DNA from: Synechococcus sp. 8F6
GTDB taxonomy: Bacteria; Cyanobacteriota; Cyanobacteriia; PCC-6307; Cyanobiaceae
DNA: 64,000 bases
NCBI RefSeq assembly: GCF_002252665.1
Contig: NZ_NQKZ01000010.1
Location: forward strand, 44,204 to 108,203
Direction of reading: 5' to 3'
Positions 35,422 through 44,549 of the stretch are shown piece after piece. Position 1 is the stretch's first letter; the number at the start of each line of letters is the position of its first letter. The notes under the pieces were generated by a model. That model worked only from the letters and a program-made list of their open reading frames with translations, was not told the DNA's origin and did no database searches. The translations under genes were made by a program, and so were the position numbers.

Positions 35422-36388
35422 GCACCGCCAGCAACCGCTCAAACACCTCCGGCAGCGGCGCCTCGCACACCAGCCGCTCGCGGCTGATCGGGTGATCGAG
35501 GCCCAGCTGCACCGCATGGAGCGCCTGGCCGGGCAACTCGATCGGCAGCTTGCGGCAGCGGGAATACACCGGATCGCCCACGATCGGATGGCCCATGTGG
35601 GCGCAGTGGACCCGGATCTGGTGGGTGCGGCCGGTGTCGAGCTTGAAGCGCAGCAGGGCGTAATCCCCCAACCGCTCGATCAAGCGCCAGTGGGTGCAGG
35701 CATGGCGACCGCTGTCGTCGTGCACCACGGCGTATTTCTTGCGGTCGGCCGGATGGCGGCCGATGGCGCCCACGATCGTGCCGCTGTCGCCCGCCGGCTG
35801 GCCGTGCACCACCGCCAGATACTGGCGCGAGGCGATCCGCTTCTGAATCTGCACCTGCAGCTTCACCAGGGCCTCCTGGCTCTTGGCCACCACGATGCAG
35901 CCCGTGGTGTCCTTGTCGAGACGGTGCACGATGCCGGGGCGCAGCTCGCCGCCGATGCCGGGCAGGTCGGGGCAGTGGTGCAACAGGCCGTTCACCAGGG
36001 TGCCATCCCGGTTGCCAGGCGCCGGGTGCACCGTGAGGCCGGCGGGCTTGTTGAGCACGATCAGGTGCGCGTCTTCAAACAGCACATCCAGTGGCATTGC
36101 CTGGGCCACCAGGTAGGGCAGCGGCTCGGGCGGCGGCATCCACAGCTCCACCGTGTCGCCCTGCCGCAAGGGGGTCTTAGCGCGACCCGTGACGCCGTTC
36201 ACCCGCACATAGCCGGCCTCGATGAACTTCTGGATGCGGGCACGGCTCTGCTCGGGCCGCTGGGCCACCAGCCAGCGGTCGAGCCGCATCGGCAGCGGCT
36301 TGGGATAGGTGAGCGTCAGCAGCTCGCCTTCCCCCTCGCCAAAAGCCGTGCCAACCCCGAAGCCCGATTCGTGCGGCGCCCTATCCAT
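35372..36388 (-). CDS. rluD: 23S rRNA pseudouridine synthase, RluD type
   Basis: The 338-residue enzyme has an N-terminal S4 RNA-binding domain (PMRLDRWLVAQRPEQSRARIQKFI) and an RluA-type catalytic domain with IVHRLDKDTTG, D158 being catalytic, and GRTHQIRVHCAHMGHPIVGDPVY. RluD modifies helix 69 of 23S rRNA. In contrast with the gene at 4690, its HRLD motif is intact. ATG 36388 overlaps the end of rbgA by 8 bases. The specificity (RluD rather than a paralogue) rests on the S4 domain and length. Confidence 0.92.
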   Translation of the reverse strand: MDRAPHESGFGVGTAFGEGEGELLTLTYPKPLPMRLDRWLVAQRPEQSRARIQKFIEAGYVRVNGVTGRAKTPLRQGDTVELWMPPPEPLPYLVAQAMPLDVLFEDAHLIVLNKPAGLTVHPAPGNRDGTLVNGLLHHCPDLPGIGGELRPGIVHRLDKDTTGCIVVAKSQEALVKLQVQIQKRIASRQYLAVVHGQPAGDSGTIVGAIGRHPADRKKYAVVHDDSGRHACTHWRLIERLGDYALLRFKLDTGRTHQIRVHCAHMGHPIVGDPVYSRCRKLPIELPGQALHAVQLGLDHPISRERLVCEAPLPEVFERLLAVLRRRPAAAGMPPPMRG

Positions 36389-37289
36389 GGGCAGCCGGCA
36401 ATTCCAGGGCAATGGCGCCCAGGCGGGCGCAACGGAAGTCGTCGAGCAACTTGGTGGCCATGCGCAGGCTGTCGCCACTGGTGTGGCGCGCCGCGGCGGC
36501 GGCCAGCCAGCCCTCCACGTCGGGGCCGCCGCCCACCAGCGCAGCGAGGGGAATGCCGTAGCGCTTCTCCACCAGGGCGGGTTGCACCCCGGCGGCCGGC
36601 TCAGCCTCCAGCAGGGTGAGCAACTGCAGAAACGCCCGGGCGGCGGCTTCGTTGTCGTAGGCGGCCTGGCCGATGTCGTCGCACAGGGCCAGCCGCAGGG
36701 CGGCCTGCTGATCGTCGAGGCGGGGCGGCAGCACGCCGGGGGCATCGAGCAGGTCGAGGTCCTGGCCGAGGCGCACCCAGCGCAGGCTGCGGGTGACGCC
36801 AGCGCGGCGGGCACTGTCCACCACCTTCTGGCGCACCAACCGATTGATCAGGGCCGATTTGCCCACGTTGGGGAAGCCCAGCATCAGGGCCCGCACCGGC
36901 CGGGGCTTCATGCCTCGCCCAGCCCGGCGGGCATTGAGGGCCGCGCCGGCCCGAATCGCCGCCTGCTGCAGCTGTTTCACACCGGTGCCGGCCTTGGCGT
37001 CGCACCACCAGCAGGTCTGGTCCTGGGCCTTGAACCAGGCGGTCCAGGCCTGGCGCACCGGCGGCGGGATCATGTCCACCCGGTTGAGCACCAAGAGATG
37101 CTGCTTGCCGCTGATCCAGCGCTGCAGCCGCGGGTGGGAGGTGGCCAGGGGGATGCGGGCATCCCGCACCTCGATCACCAGGTCCACCTTGGCCAGATTG
37201 GCGTTGAGGGCCTTCTCCGCCTTGGCGATGTGGCCGGGATACCACTGAATCGCCGGGGCATTGACGCTGAGCGGAAGCGTCTGGGGCAT
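36381..37289 (-). CDS. rbgA: Ribosome biogenesis GTPase RbgA (YlqF)
   Basis: This circularly permuted GTPase helps in late 50S assembly. The motifs occur in permuted order: G4 (LNRVDM) near residue 70, then G1 GFPNVGKSALINRL, then G3 DAPGVLPP. The N-terminal IQWYPGHIAKAEK is typical. The 302-residue length is right. The ATG at 37289 shares a base with the stop of the universal stress protein gene. Confidence 0.94.
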   Translation of the reverse strand: MPQTLPLSVNAPAIQWYPGHIAKAEKALNANLAKVDLVIEVRDARIPLATSHPRLQRWISGKQHLLVLNRVDMIPPPVRQAWTAWFKAQDQTCWWCDAKAGTGVKQLQQAAIRAGAALNARRAGRGMKPRPVRALMLGFPNVGKSALINRLVRQKVVDSARRAGVTRSLRWVRLGQDLDLLDAPGVLPPRLDDQQAALRLALCDDIGQAAYDNEAAARAFLQLLTLLEAEPAAGVQPALVEKRYGIPLAALVGGGPDVEGWLAAAAARHTSGDSLRMATKLLDDFRCARLGAIALELPAAHG

Positions 37290-37663
37290 CAGGGCACCAC
37301 CAGCACCGGACAGGGGGCCAACTGAATCACCCGAGCCGCGGTGCTCTGCTGGTCGCTCTCGATCGCGATGCCACGGGTGCCCATCACGATCACATCGGCG
37401 TTGATCTCATCGGCCACATCGCCGATCACGAAGGCCGGCTTGCCCTCCCGCTCGATCACCTGACAGCTGACCCCCGCCTCGTCAAAGCGAGCCCGCGCTT
37501 GCTGCAGCAGCTCCGCCACGGCCGTGGGATCGTCCTGGCCGGGCTCCACCACCGACAGCAGCACCAACGTGCTGGCGTGCTGCTGGGCCAGTTTCAGGGC
37601 CACCGCCGCCGTTTCCATCGCCTGGCGGCTCTGGTCGATGGGAAAGAGAACGGTGTCAAACAT
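37289..37663 (-). CDS. Universal stress protein family
   Basis: The 124-residue protein has the UspA-fold: FDTVLFPIDQSRQAMETAA at the N-terminus, LVLLSVVE, and the C-terminal nucleotide-binding VMGTRGIAIE followed by AARVIQLAPCPVLVV. The G-x9-G-(S/T) site is only partly typical (GTRGIAIESDQQSTA), so ATP binding is uncertain. Start ATG 37663 is fixed by the family N-terminus; the longer open frame runs into the divergent pgk promoter region. Confidence 0.88.
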   Translation of the reverse strand: MFDTVLFPIDQSRQAMETAAVALKLAQQHASTLVLLSVVEPGQDDPTAVAELLQQARARFDEAGVSCQVIEREGKPAFVIGDVADEINADVIVMGTRGIAIESDQQSTAARVIQLAPCPVLVVP

Positions 37664-37826
37664 GGAGCAATGACCGAAGGCAGGGCCCAGGCAGGTGGGA
37701 GTTTCAGTCTGGGGGGGCGTCCGGGATCCGGCCAGGGCGGCTGGTTGGCGGAAATCCGAAATCCGGGGAGCAGAAGGCGCCGCGGGGGCTAACCTCCCCC
37801 GGCAATTCCGTAATTTCCATACCCCC

Positions 37827-39032
37827 ATGGCGAAGCGATCCCTGGCCAGCCTTTCGGCCGATGAGCTCCGCGGCAAGCGCGTGCTGGTGCGGGTCGACTT
37901 CAACGTACCGCTCGACGACGCCGGCGCCATCACCGATGACACCCGCATCCGTGCCGCCCTGCCCACCATCAACGACCTCACCGGCAAGGGCGCCAAGGTG
38001 ATCCTGGCCGCCCACTTCGGCCGTCCCAAGGGTCAGGTGAACGAGGGCATGCGCCTCACCCCCGTGGCCGCCCGCCTGGCTGAGCTGCTGGGCAAGCCCG
38101 TGGTGAAGACCGACAGCTGCATCGGCCCCGATGCCGAAGCCAAGGTGGCCGCCATGGCCGAGGGCGATGTGGTGCTGCTGGAGAACGTGCGCTTCTTCGC
38201 CGAGGAAGAAAAGAACGACGCTGGCTTCGCCGCCCAGCTGGCCGCCCTGGCCGATGTGTATGTGAACGACGCCTTCGGCGCCGCCCACCGCGCCCACGCC
38301 TCCACCGAGGGCGTCACCAAGGCCCTGAGCCCCAGCGTGGCGGGCTACCTGATGGAGAAGGAGCTGCAATACCTGCAGGGCGCCATCGACGAGCCCAAGC
38401 GTCCCCTGGCGGCGATCGTGGGTGGCTCCAAGGTGAGCTCCAAGATCGGCGTGCTCGAAGCCCTGATCGACAAGTGCGACAAGGTGCTGATCGGCGGCGG
38501 CATGATCTTCACCTTCTACAAGGCCCGCGGCCTGGCAGTGGGCAAGAGCCTGGTGGAAGAGGACAAGCTGGAGCTGGCCAAGGAGCTCGAGGCCAAGGCG
38601 GCCGCCAAGGGCGTGCAGCTGCTGCTGCCCACCGATGTGGTGCTGGCCGACAACTTCGCCCCCGACGCCAACAGCCAGACCGTGTCCATCAACGCCATCC
38701 CCGATGGCTGGATGGGCCTGGACATCGGCCCCGACTCGCTCAAAGCCTTCCAGGAGGCCCTGGCCGACTGCAAGACCGTGATCTGGAACGGCCCCATGGG
38801 CGTGTTCGAGTTCGACAAGTTTGCGGCCGGCACCAACGGCATCGCCCACACCCTGGCCGACCTGAGCGGCAAGGGCTGCTGCACGATCATCGGCGGCGGT
38901 GACTCCGTGGCCGCCGTGGAGAAGGTGGGTGTGGCCGAAAAGATGTCGCACATCTCCACCGGTGGTGGCGCCAGCCTGGAGCTGCTGGAAGGCAAGGTGC
39001 TGCCCGGCGTGGCAGCCCTGGATGAGGCCTGA
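37827..39032 (+). CDS. pgk: Phosphoglycerate kinase
   Basis: Pgk acts in the Calvin cycle and glycolysis. The 401-residue protein has [33 protein letters not shown], the hinge [18 protein letters not shown] block, [11 protein letters not shown] and the C-terminal [35 protein letters not shown]. Codon use is strongly biased to C-ending codons, fitting high expression. A rho-independent terminator follows 26 bases after the stop. Confidence 0.98.
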   Translation: MAKRSLASLSADELRGKRVLVRVDFNVPLDDAGAITDDTRIRAALPTINDLTGKGAKVILAAHFGRPKGQVNEGMRLTPVAARLAELLGKPVVKTDSCIGPDAEAKVAAMAEGDVVLLENVRFFAEEEKNDAGFAAQLAALADVYVNDAFGAAHRAHASTEGVTKALSPSVAGYLMEKELQYLQGAIDEPKRPLAAIVGGSKVSSKIGVLEALIDKCDKVLIGGGMIFTFYKARGLAVGKSLVEEDKLELAKELEAKAAAKGVQLLLPTDVVLADNFAPDANSQTVSINAIPDGWMGLDIGPDSLKAFQEALADCKTVIWNGPMGVFEFDKFAAGTNGIAHTLADLSGKGCCTIIGGGDSVAAVEKVGVAEKMSHISTGGGASLELLEGKVLPGVAALDEA

Positions 39033-39058
39033 TTTGGCAGAGGCCTGACGGTTCAGGA

Positions 39059-39080
39059 GGGGGCTTCAAGCCCCCTTTTT
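39059..39080 (+). terminator. Rho-independent terminator after pgk
   Basis: A six-base GC stem (GGGGGC/GCCCCC) with a TTCAA loop is followed by five T. The stem can extend by two A-T pairs. It is well placed downstream of the pgk stop. Confidence 0.92.
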
Positions 39081-39174
39081 GCTTGGCAGGGGTTGTGCAA
39101 CAACCTGTTCAACAGGCGCAAAACACCGGCTCAGACCACGCCGAGGCAGGCTGGGGATCGGACCAGGCAAGTGA

Positions 39175-40089
39175 ATGAGCCCAACAGACAGGCCTGCCGT
39201 CGGCTGGATTGGACTGGGGGCCCTGGGCGCACCGATGGCGGCCAATCTGCTGGCCGCTGGCTTTCCGCTCACCGTTCACAACCGCAACCGCAGCCGGGAA
39301 GCACCACTGCTGCAGGCGGGGGCCAGGGGGGCCGGCAGCCCTGCGGAAGCGGCGACCGCGGCCGAGGTGCTGCTGGTGTGCGTCAGCGACGACTGCGCCG
39401 TGGAGGCTGTGCTGCTCGGCGCTGACATCCTGGGCACCGACCAAACCGCGGCCCGCCAAGGGCTGCAGCCGGGGACGCTGGTGATCGACTGCTCCACAGT
39501 CAGCCCGGCCACCAGCCGGCGCATGGCGGCACAGCTCGCTCAGCAGGACGTGGACTACATCGACGCCCCGGTGACCGGCGGCACAGAAGGCGCCCGCACC
39601 GGCACGCTCTCGGTGCTGGTGGGCGGCGATCCGGCCCACCTGGAGCGAGCCCGCCCGCTGCTGGAGGTGATTGGCAGTCGCATCAGCCACTTGGGCCCCG
39701 TGGGCTCGGGCCAGCAGGCCAAAGCGGTGAACCAGGTGCTGGTGGCCGGTAGCTACGCGGCTGTGGCGGAAGCCATGGCCCTGGGGCAGCGGTTGGGACT
39801 GCCGATGGAGCAGGTGTGCGAGGCGCTGGCAGCTGGAGCGGCCGGGTCGTGGGCCTTGGAAAACCGCGCCGCCAACATGCTCAGGGGTCAGTTCCCCCTC
39901 GGCTTCAAGCTGGCGCTGCACCGCAAGGATCTGGCGATTGCCCTGGAGGCGGCCGCTGCCGCCGGCATGGAGCTACCGGTGAGCCAGCTGGTGGCCGCCA
40001 TGGAAGACAGCTTGCTGGCGTCGGGCCACGGCAACGACGACGTGTCGGCCCTGGCCCGTTGGTTTGGCAGCCAGGGCAAAGCAGCCTGA
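39175..40089 (+). CDS. 3-hydroxyisobutyrate dehydrogenase-family oxidoreductase
   Basis: The 304-residue NAD(P)-dependent enzyme has the Rossmann motif GWIGLGALGAPMAANLL (10-26), the substrate-binding DAPVTGGTEGA (130-140), and the catalytic K183 in QQAKAVNQVLV. The C-terminal half is the all-helical domain. Relatives reduce tartronate semialdehyde, succinic semialdehyde or glyoxylate; the exact substrate cannot be read. The glyoxylate/tartronate branch of photorespiration is a plausible context in cyanobacteria, but that is inference. Confidence 0.9.
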   Translation: MSPTDRPAVGWIGLGALGAPMAANLLAAGFPLTVHNRNRSREAPLLQAGARGAGSPAEAATAAEVLLVCVSDDCAVEAVLLGADILGTDQTAARQGLQPGTLVIDCSTVSPATSRRMAAQLAQQDVDYIDAPVTGGTEGARTGTLSVLVGGDPAHLERARPLLEVIGSRISHLGPVGSGQQAKAVNQVLVAGSYAAVAEAMALGQRLGLPMEQVCEALAAGAAGSWALENRAANMLRGQFPLGFKLALHRKDLAIALEAAAAAGMELPVSQLVAAMEDSLLASGHGNDDVSALARWFGSQGKAA

Positions 40090-40091
40090 GC

Positions 40092-40874
40092 TCAGGGATT
40101 CAACTGGGCCTTATCGGCCACCACCAGCACCCGCTTGGTGGCACTGACGATGCCCTGGGGATGCACCAACAGGACCGCCCAGGTCTGGGAGCCGGGGGTG
40201 AACGGAGCCTGAACCGACTTGAACAGGCCACCGCCACCCAGGGCGCCCAGCTGCAGATTGGGGCTCTCGAGGGCATTCACCTGCTGGCCGGTGAGGGCCA
40301 CCAGGCCGCCGGCAGCAATGGCGCCCTCCAGGGGCTCATCAAACAGCACGTCCACGTCGTAGCGCTGACCCGTGAGCACCGCATCGGGGATCTGCAGGCT
40401 CACCGGCAGGTCGGCTTCGCCGCTGCGCAGGAGGGTCTGCTCACGGATCACGCTTTGGCCGTTGATGCGGCCACCGGGGCCAACGCTGCGGCTGAGCACC
40501 AGCTGCTGCTGGGCCAGGAGCCGATACAGGGTGGGGCCCTCCTGGCGGCTACCCGTGACCTGGAGCTGCACGGTGCTGCGTCCATCGCGCAGCGCTTTGC
40601 CCGGGCTCACCTGCCAGCGGGCATCAGGGAACTGACGAAGCAGGCTGCGGCGGCGCAGCTCCACCAGGGTGACATCGAGACCCGGACCGTTCTCCAGCAC
40701 GGCCGCCAGCTCACCGGAGCCGTTGAGGGCCGCCTCTAGGGCCTGCAGCTGGGCCGCCGTGGGGCCGGCGGCAGCCACTGCCGGCAGGGCTCCGCCCAGC
40801 AGGGCCGCCAGGCCGAGCAGGACGCTAGGCAGTAAGGGGTGCAGGATTCGGCTCGGCAGCTGGGGACGCGGCAT
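40092..40874 (-). CDS. Exported protein of unknown function
   Basis: The 260-residue product (ATG 40874) has an N-terminal signal-like segment (ILHPLLPSVLLGLAALLGGALPAVAAAG), then an alpha-helical region and a long beta-rich part with repeated short hydrophobic strands (LQLGALGGGGLF, WAVLLVHPQGIV). No domain recognised. The order convergent to the oxidoreductase and divergent from murG gives no functional clue; a role at the cell envelope is possible. Confidence 0.7.
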   Translation of the reverse strand: MPRPQLPSRILHPLLPSVLLGLAALLGGALPAVAAAGPTAAQLQALEAALNGSGELAAVLENGPGLDVTLVELRRRSLLRQFPDARWQVSPGKALRDGRSTVQLQVTGSRQEGPTLYRLLAQQQLVLSRSVGPGGRINGQSVIREQTLLRSGEADLPVSLQIPDAVLTGQRYDVDVLFDEPLEGAIAAGGLVALTGQQVNALESPNLQLGALGGGGLFKSVQAPFTPGSQTWAVLLVHPQGIVSATKRVLVVADKAQLNP

Positions 40875-40924
40875 CGGGGCGGCGGAAACCGCTTTTAAGT
40901 TAGGCGCGCTGCAGGCCAACACCC

Positions 40925-41995
40925 ATGCCCAGGCTCCTGATCGCTGCCAGCGGCACCGGCGGCCACCTGTTTCCCGCCCTGGCGGTGGCCGATGCGATGC
41001 CGCCCGGCTGGAGCGTGCAGTGGCTGGGGGTACCCGACCGCCTGGAAACCCAACTGGTGCCCAGCCGCTATCCGCTCCACACCGTGCGGGCCGGCGGGCT
41101 GCAGGGCCGGGGGCTGAGGCGACTGCTCAACCTGCTGCAGCTGCTGCAGGCCACCCGCTCGGTACGGCGGCTGATCCGCCGCGAACAGATCAACGCGGTG
41201 TTCACCAGCGGCGGCTACATCGCCGCACCAGCAATCCTGGCGGCCCGCTGGTGCGGCGTGCCGGTGGTGCTGCACGAGAGCAATGCCCTGCCCGGCAAGG
41301 TGACCCGCCTGCTCGGCCGGCTGTGCAGCCAGGTGGCGGTGGGATTGCCCCAGGCCGCCGCCCGCCTGCCCGGCTGCCGGCCAGTGGTGACGGGCACGCC
41401 GGTGCGGCAGGCGTTTCTGGAGCCAGCCCCCCTGCCCGCCTGGGTGCCGCCGGGCCCCGGGCCCCTTCTGCTGGTGATGGGCGGCAGCCAGGGCGCCGTT
41501 GGCCTCAACCAGATGGTGCGGCCCCTGCTGGCCAAGCTCACGGCGGCGGGTGTGCGCGTCGTGCACCTCACTGGCCGCAACGACCCCGATGCCGGCCAGC
41601 CGTTGCCCGCTGGCGCCGTGGAACGACCCTTCAGCGACGACATTCCCGGCCTGCTGCAGCACGCCGACCTGGCCATCAGCCGCAGCGGTGCCGGCGCCCT
41701 CAGCGAACTGGCCGTGTGCGGCACCCCGGCGATCCTGGTGCCCTACCCGGCCGCCGCCGATCGCCACCAGGATGCCAACGCCGCCGCCGCCGCCGAAATC
41801 GGCGCCGCCGTGATCGTGTGGCAGCACCTGCCCAGCGAGCCCGCCCTCGAGCGCAGCCTCTGGCGCCTGCTGGGCCCGCGCCTACGGGGGGCGGCAGCCG
41901 CGCGCGATCCTTTAGCGGGTATGGGCGCCGCCATGACGCAACTGGCGGTGCGCGATGCCGATCAACGGGTGGCCGCGATGCTCAGCCAGCCCTGA
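40925..41995 (+). CDS. murG: UDP-GlcNAc transferase MurG (lipid II synthesis)
   Basis: MurG adds GlcNAc to lipid I, the last cytoplasmic step of peptidoglycan precursors. The 356 residues contain the N-terminal GTGGH (10-14), [24 protein letters not shown], and the C-terminal donor-binding [11 protein letters not shown] with HQDANA. The length is standard. It follows a divergent promoter shared with the exported-protein gene. Confidence 0.96.
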   Translation: MPRLLIAASGTGGHLFPALAVADAMPPGWSVQWLGVPDRLETQLVPSRYPLHTVRAGGLQGRGLRRLLNLLQLLQATRSVRRLIRREQINAVFTSGGYIAAPAILAARWCGVPVVLHESNALPGKVTRLLGRLCSQVAVGLPQAAARLPGCRPVVTGTPVRQAFLEPAPLPAWVPPGPGPLLLVMGGSQGAVGLNQMVRPLLAKLTAAGVRVVHLTGRNDPDAGQPLPAGAVERPFSDDIPGLLQHADLAISRSGAGALSELAVCGTPAILVPYPAAADRHQDANAAAAAEIGAAVIVWQHLPSEPALERSLWRLLGPRLRGAAAARDPLAGMGAAMTQLAVRDADQRVAAMLSQP

Positions 41996-42073
41996 ACAAC
42001 CAACCCTGCCAACAGCCCTAGACTTGTCCAATAGGTCTGTCCAGCAGACCCGGCCCATCGGTATGGCAAAGCG

Positions 42074-42373
42074 ATGCCCATCGAGACCACCTACAGCAAA
42101 GCCCGTGAGGGTTTGAAGGGCCTGATGGATCGGGCCGTCGAAGATCGCGAGGTGGTGCTGGTGCGGCGGCGAAAAGGGGGCGATGTGGCCCTCGTGGCCG
42201 CCGATGAACTGGCAGGCCTATTGGAAACGGCCCACCTGCTGCGCTCACCCGCAAACGCGGAGCGTCTGCTCACGGCCCTAACCAGAGCTCGCGAACAAAC
42301 ACTGCCGCCCCTCAACCTGGCTGATCTGGAAAGCAAGCTGGCCGATCTGGGAAGCAGCCTCACAAACAGATGA
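42074..42373 (+). CDS. yefM: YefM-like antitoxin
   Basis: The 99-residue protein (ATG 42074) begins with the YefM/Phd-type IETTYSKAREGLKGLMDRAVEDREVVLVRR fold followed by a helical C-terminal tail (NADLESKLADLG-like). It represses its own transcription with the toxin. The stop overlaps the start of yoeB by 4 bases (ATGA). Confidence 0.88.
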   Translation: MPIETTYSKAREGLKGLMDRAVEDREVVLVRRRKGGDVALVAADELAGLLETAHLLRSPANAERLLTALTRAREQTLPPLNLADLESKLADLGSSLTNR

Positions 42374-42636
42374 ACACGGCCTGGCAGGCGGTGGTGCATC
42401 CGGAGTTTCTGGATGATCTCCACCATTGGATTCGCCACGAACCCCGCACCGCCAAACGCCTGATCGAGCTGATGCGTGCAACCCTGCGGGACCCCTTTGA
42501 GGGCATCGGCAAACCGGAACCACTTAAATACCTGGGACCAGGGGTGTGGTCACGCCGAATCACCCAGGAACATCGCTGCGTGTATTTGGTGCAGAACACG
42601 CGGGTGGAGTTTCTACAGGGGCGTTATCATTACTAG
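42370..42636 (+). CDS. yoeB: YoeB/Txe-family mRNA-cleaving toxin
   Basis: The 88-residue RelE-superfamily toxin shows WQAVVHPEFLDDLHHWIRHEPRTAKRL, then DPFEGIGKPEPLKYLGPGVWSRRITQEHRCVYLVQ and a C-terminal FLQGRYHY. The Glu, Arg, His and terminal Tyr residues needed by YoeB are visible. It cleaves mRNA at the ribosome when free. The 3' end overlaps the opposing PIN toxin gene by 77 bases. Confidence 0.93.
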   Translation: MNTAWQAVVHPEFLDDLHHWIRHEPRTAKRLIELMRATLRDPFEGIGKPEPLKYLGPGVWSRRITQEHRCVYLVQNTRVEFLQGRYHY

Positions 42637-43057
42637 CCCAGGGATTGATCAAGTCCAAACCCACATCGGCGAAATCAGCCACATCGCCGGTGGCGAGCTG
42701 GGCGCCATGGGCGAGGGCCGTGGCCGCAATCACCGCATCAGCTGTGGCCATGGGCCGCGCCAACCGTTCACGGGTGCGCAAGAGATCGGCATACCAAAGG
42801 GCAGCTTCGCTGCTGAAGGGCCAGACCCAGCCAGCAAAGATGTCGGCCACCAGTTCGTCCCAGCACTGCTGAAGAGCAGCCTTACGACGGCCATCCGGCA
42901 GCCGCCTGATGCCGTGCAAAATCTCCGCTTCATTCATGGCCGTGATCGCTACGAGGCCAGGATCCAAACCATCCACCCAAGCCAGCACCTGGGGGTTGGG
43001 CCGAGGACGCATCAGCTCGGAGAGCACATTGGTGTCGAGGACGATCACGCCGATCAC
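42560..43057 (-). CDS. FitB/VapC-type PIN toxin
   Basis: The 165-residue PIN nuclease has VIVLDTNVLSELMRP at the start, AMNEAEILHGI, and MATADAVIAATALAHG in the usual places. The typical C-terminus would be near GLDLINPW; here about 24 further residues continue (NDNAPVETPP...), encoded antisense to yoeB. This extension may be an accident of the two modules meeting. The start overlaps the antitoxin stop by 4 bases. Confidence 0.9.
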   Translation of the reverse strand: MIGVIVLDTNVLSELMRPRPNPQVLAWVDGLDPGLVAITAMNEAEILHGIRRLPDGRRKAALQQCWDELVADIFAGWVWPFSSEAALWYADLLRTRERLARPMATADAVIAATALAHGAQLATGDVADFADVGLDLINPWASNDNAPVETPPACSAPNTRSDVPG

Positions 43058-43323
43058 GCCCCAAGATCCGCCGGCTGCGGCTGAGAGCTGCGGTCGGGCA
43101 GCTCCAGCTCAACGCCACCCAGCGCATCAAAATGGGCATGAATCCGTTGGCCAAGCCCCTGGCGACTGGGCCCACTGGGCTTGGATGGCCCGCGAAACAA
43201 GGCCTCGCGCAGGATCGTGCGCACCTCCTCCTCCATCGAGCGGCCGTGGCGTGCCGCCTGGAGACGCAACTGGGCCTTGGTGGCCTCATCCAGGTTGCGA
43301 ACCGTCAGCGTTGCCACGGGCAT
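43054..43323 (-). CDS. FitA/VapB-type ribbon-helix-helix antitoxin
   Basis: The 89-residue protein (ATG 43323) begins MPVATLTVRNLDEATKAQLRLQAARHGRSMEEEVRTILREAL, a standard ribbon-helix-helix DNA-binding domain. The tail (RIHAHFDALGGVELELPD) is the toxin-binding part. It starts 19 bases downstream of the cobC-like gene on the same strand and may be read from that transcript. Confidence 0.9.
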   Translation of the reverse strand: MPVATLTVRNLDEATKAQLRLQAARHGRSMEEEVRTILREALFRGPSKPSGPSRQGLGQRIHAHFDALGGVELELPDRSSQPQPADLGA

Positions 43324-43342
43324 GCATGCAATGCAATCAACG

Positions 43343-44443
43343 CTAGCGACCAAGCTCCTGCCGCAAGGCCCGAATCATGCGCCGGTTGTCGCGGCGGCTC
43401 TGATAACCGATCCGCAGCCAGCGTTCGCCCAGTCCGTCGAAGGAGCGGCAATCGCGCAGCAAGATGCGGTGACGGCGCTCCAGGCGCTCGCGCAGCGGCA
43501 CCAGGGACGCGTCGCCGCGAATCAAGAGAAAGTTGGCGGCCGACGGCAGCGGCGTGATGCCCGGCAACGCCTCCAGCCGGGCTGAGAGCCAGGCCCCCTC
43601 GCGGGCCGTCCAGCGCTGCACCCGGCGGCACCAGCGCCCGTAGGACATGGGATCGCCCAGCAAGCGCTCGCCCACCGCCACCGCCAGACCATTCACCGGC
43701 CAGGGATCGCGCCAACGGGCCCAGCGCGCCAGGCGCTCGGGCTGGCCAAGGGCATAGCCCAGCCGCAGCCCGGCGATCGACCAGAGTTTGGTGAGGCTGC
43801 GGATCACCACCAGGTTGGGGTGGGCCTGCAGCAGCGGAATCAGGCTCTGGGCTTCCCCGCCTGGCACCAGCGGCAGAAAGGCCTCATCGGCGATCACCAG
43901 GGCAAAGCGCTCCAACAAGGGCTCGAGGGAGGCACGGCTCCACAGCGCTCCAGTGGGGTTATGCGGGTTGGTGAGCCATAGCACCGCTCCCGGCGGAGCC
44001 GCCGGAAACGGCTGCGGCCCCGAACCGCCCTGCAGCGGCAACTGCAGGGCTCGCCAGGCGCCGCCCCAGCAGGCCAGGGCGCGGGGGTAGTCGGCGAAGC
44101 CCGGCTGGGGCACCGCACTCAAGCCGGCGGCCGCCGCATCGCGCGCTGCCCAGGTGAACAATTCCGCCGCCCCGTTGCCCGGCAGCACCGACTCGGGCTC
44201 CACCCCATGCAGCTGGGCCAGGGCTGCGCGCAAGCCAGTGGCGTGACGATCGGGGTAGGCCCGCAGCGGCGAGCCAGCGGCAAGCCCCAGCACCGCCTTC
44301 AGCAGGGATACGCGCACCCGCCAGGGCGGCCCGAAGGGCACCAGGGAGGCACTGGCATCCAGCAGCTGGGAGGGCCGGCAACCCAGGCGCGCGGCGGTGG
44401 CGGCCAGATTGCCGCCATGGCGCTCGGAGGGCGGCATCGGCAT
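43343..44443 (-). CDS. CobC/CobD-like threonine-phosphate decarboxylase (PLP)
   Basis: The 366-residue aminotransferase-fold protein has HGGNLAATAARLG at the start, a PGNGAAELF segment, NPHNPTGALW, ADEAFLPL and the PLP lysine K219 in RSLTKLWSIAGLRLGYALG. This matches CobC/CobD proteins that supply the aminopropanol linker of cobalamin. Other histidinol-phosphate-aminotransferase relatives are possible. No other cobalamin gene lies nearby. It ends 19 bases before a toxin-antitoxin pair. Confidence 0.78.
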   Translation of the reverse strand: MPMPPSERHGGNLAATAARLGCRPSQLLDASASLVPFGPPWRVRVSLLKAVLGLAAGSPLRAYPDRHATGLRAALAQLHGVEPESVLPGNGAAELFTWAARDAAAAGLSAVPQPGFADYPRALACWGGAWRALQLPLQGGSGPQPFPAAPPGAVLWLTNPHNPTGALWSRASLEPLLERFALVIADEAFLPLVPGGEAQSLIPLLQAHPNLVVIRSLTKLWSIAGLRLGYALGQPERLARWARWRDPWPVNGLAVAVGERLLGDPMSYGRWCRRVQRWTAREGAWLSARLEALPGITPLPSAANFLLIRGDASLVPLRERLERRHRILLRDCRSFDGLGERWLRIGYQSRRDNRRMIRALRQELGR

Positions 44444-44549
44444 GGCCGAAAGCTAAGTGCCGGCGGCGAGTGCGAGGCGATCAGGCCTGTGCCGCCGGGG
44501 AAACAGGCGAAATCCTGCGCTATAAGCCGTTGCAACAGGCACGAATGCC

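Noticed and set aside
39086..39118. Palindromic CCTGTTCAACAGG and a GTTG-rich repeat after the pgk terminator
   Set aside because: TGTTCAACA also occurs near 4662 and 54258, but the copies differ in context and length, so no repeat family is supported.
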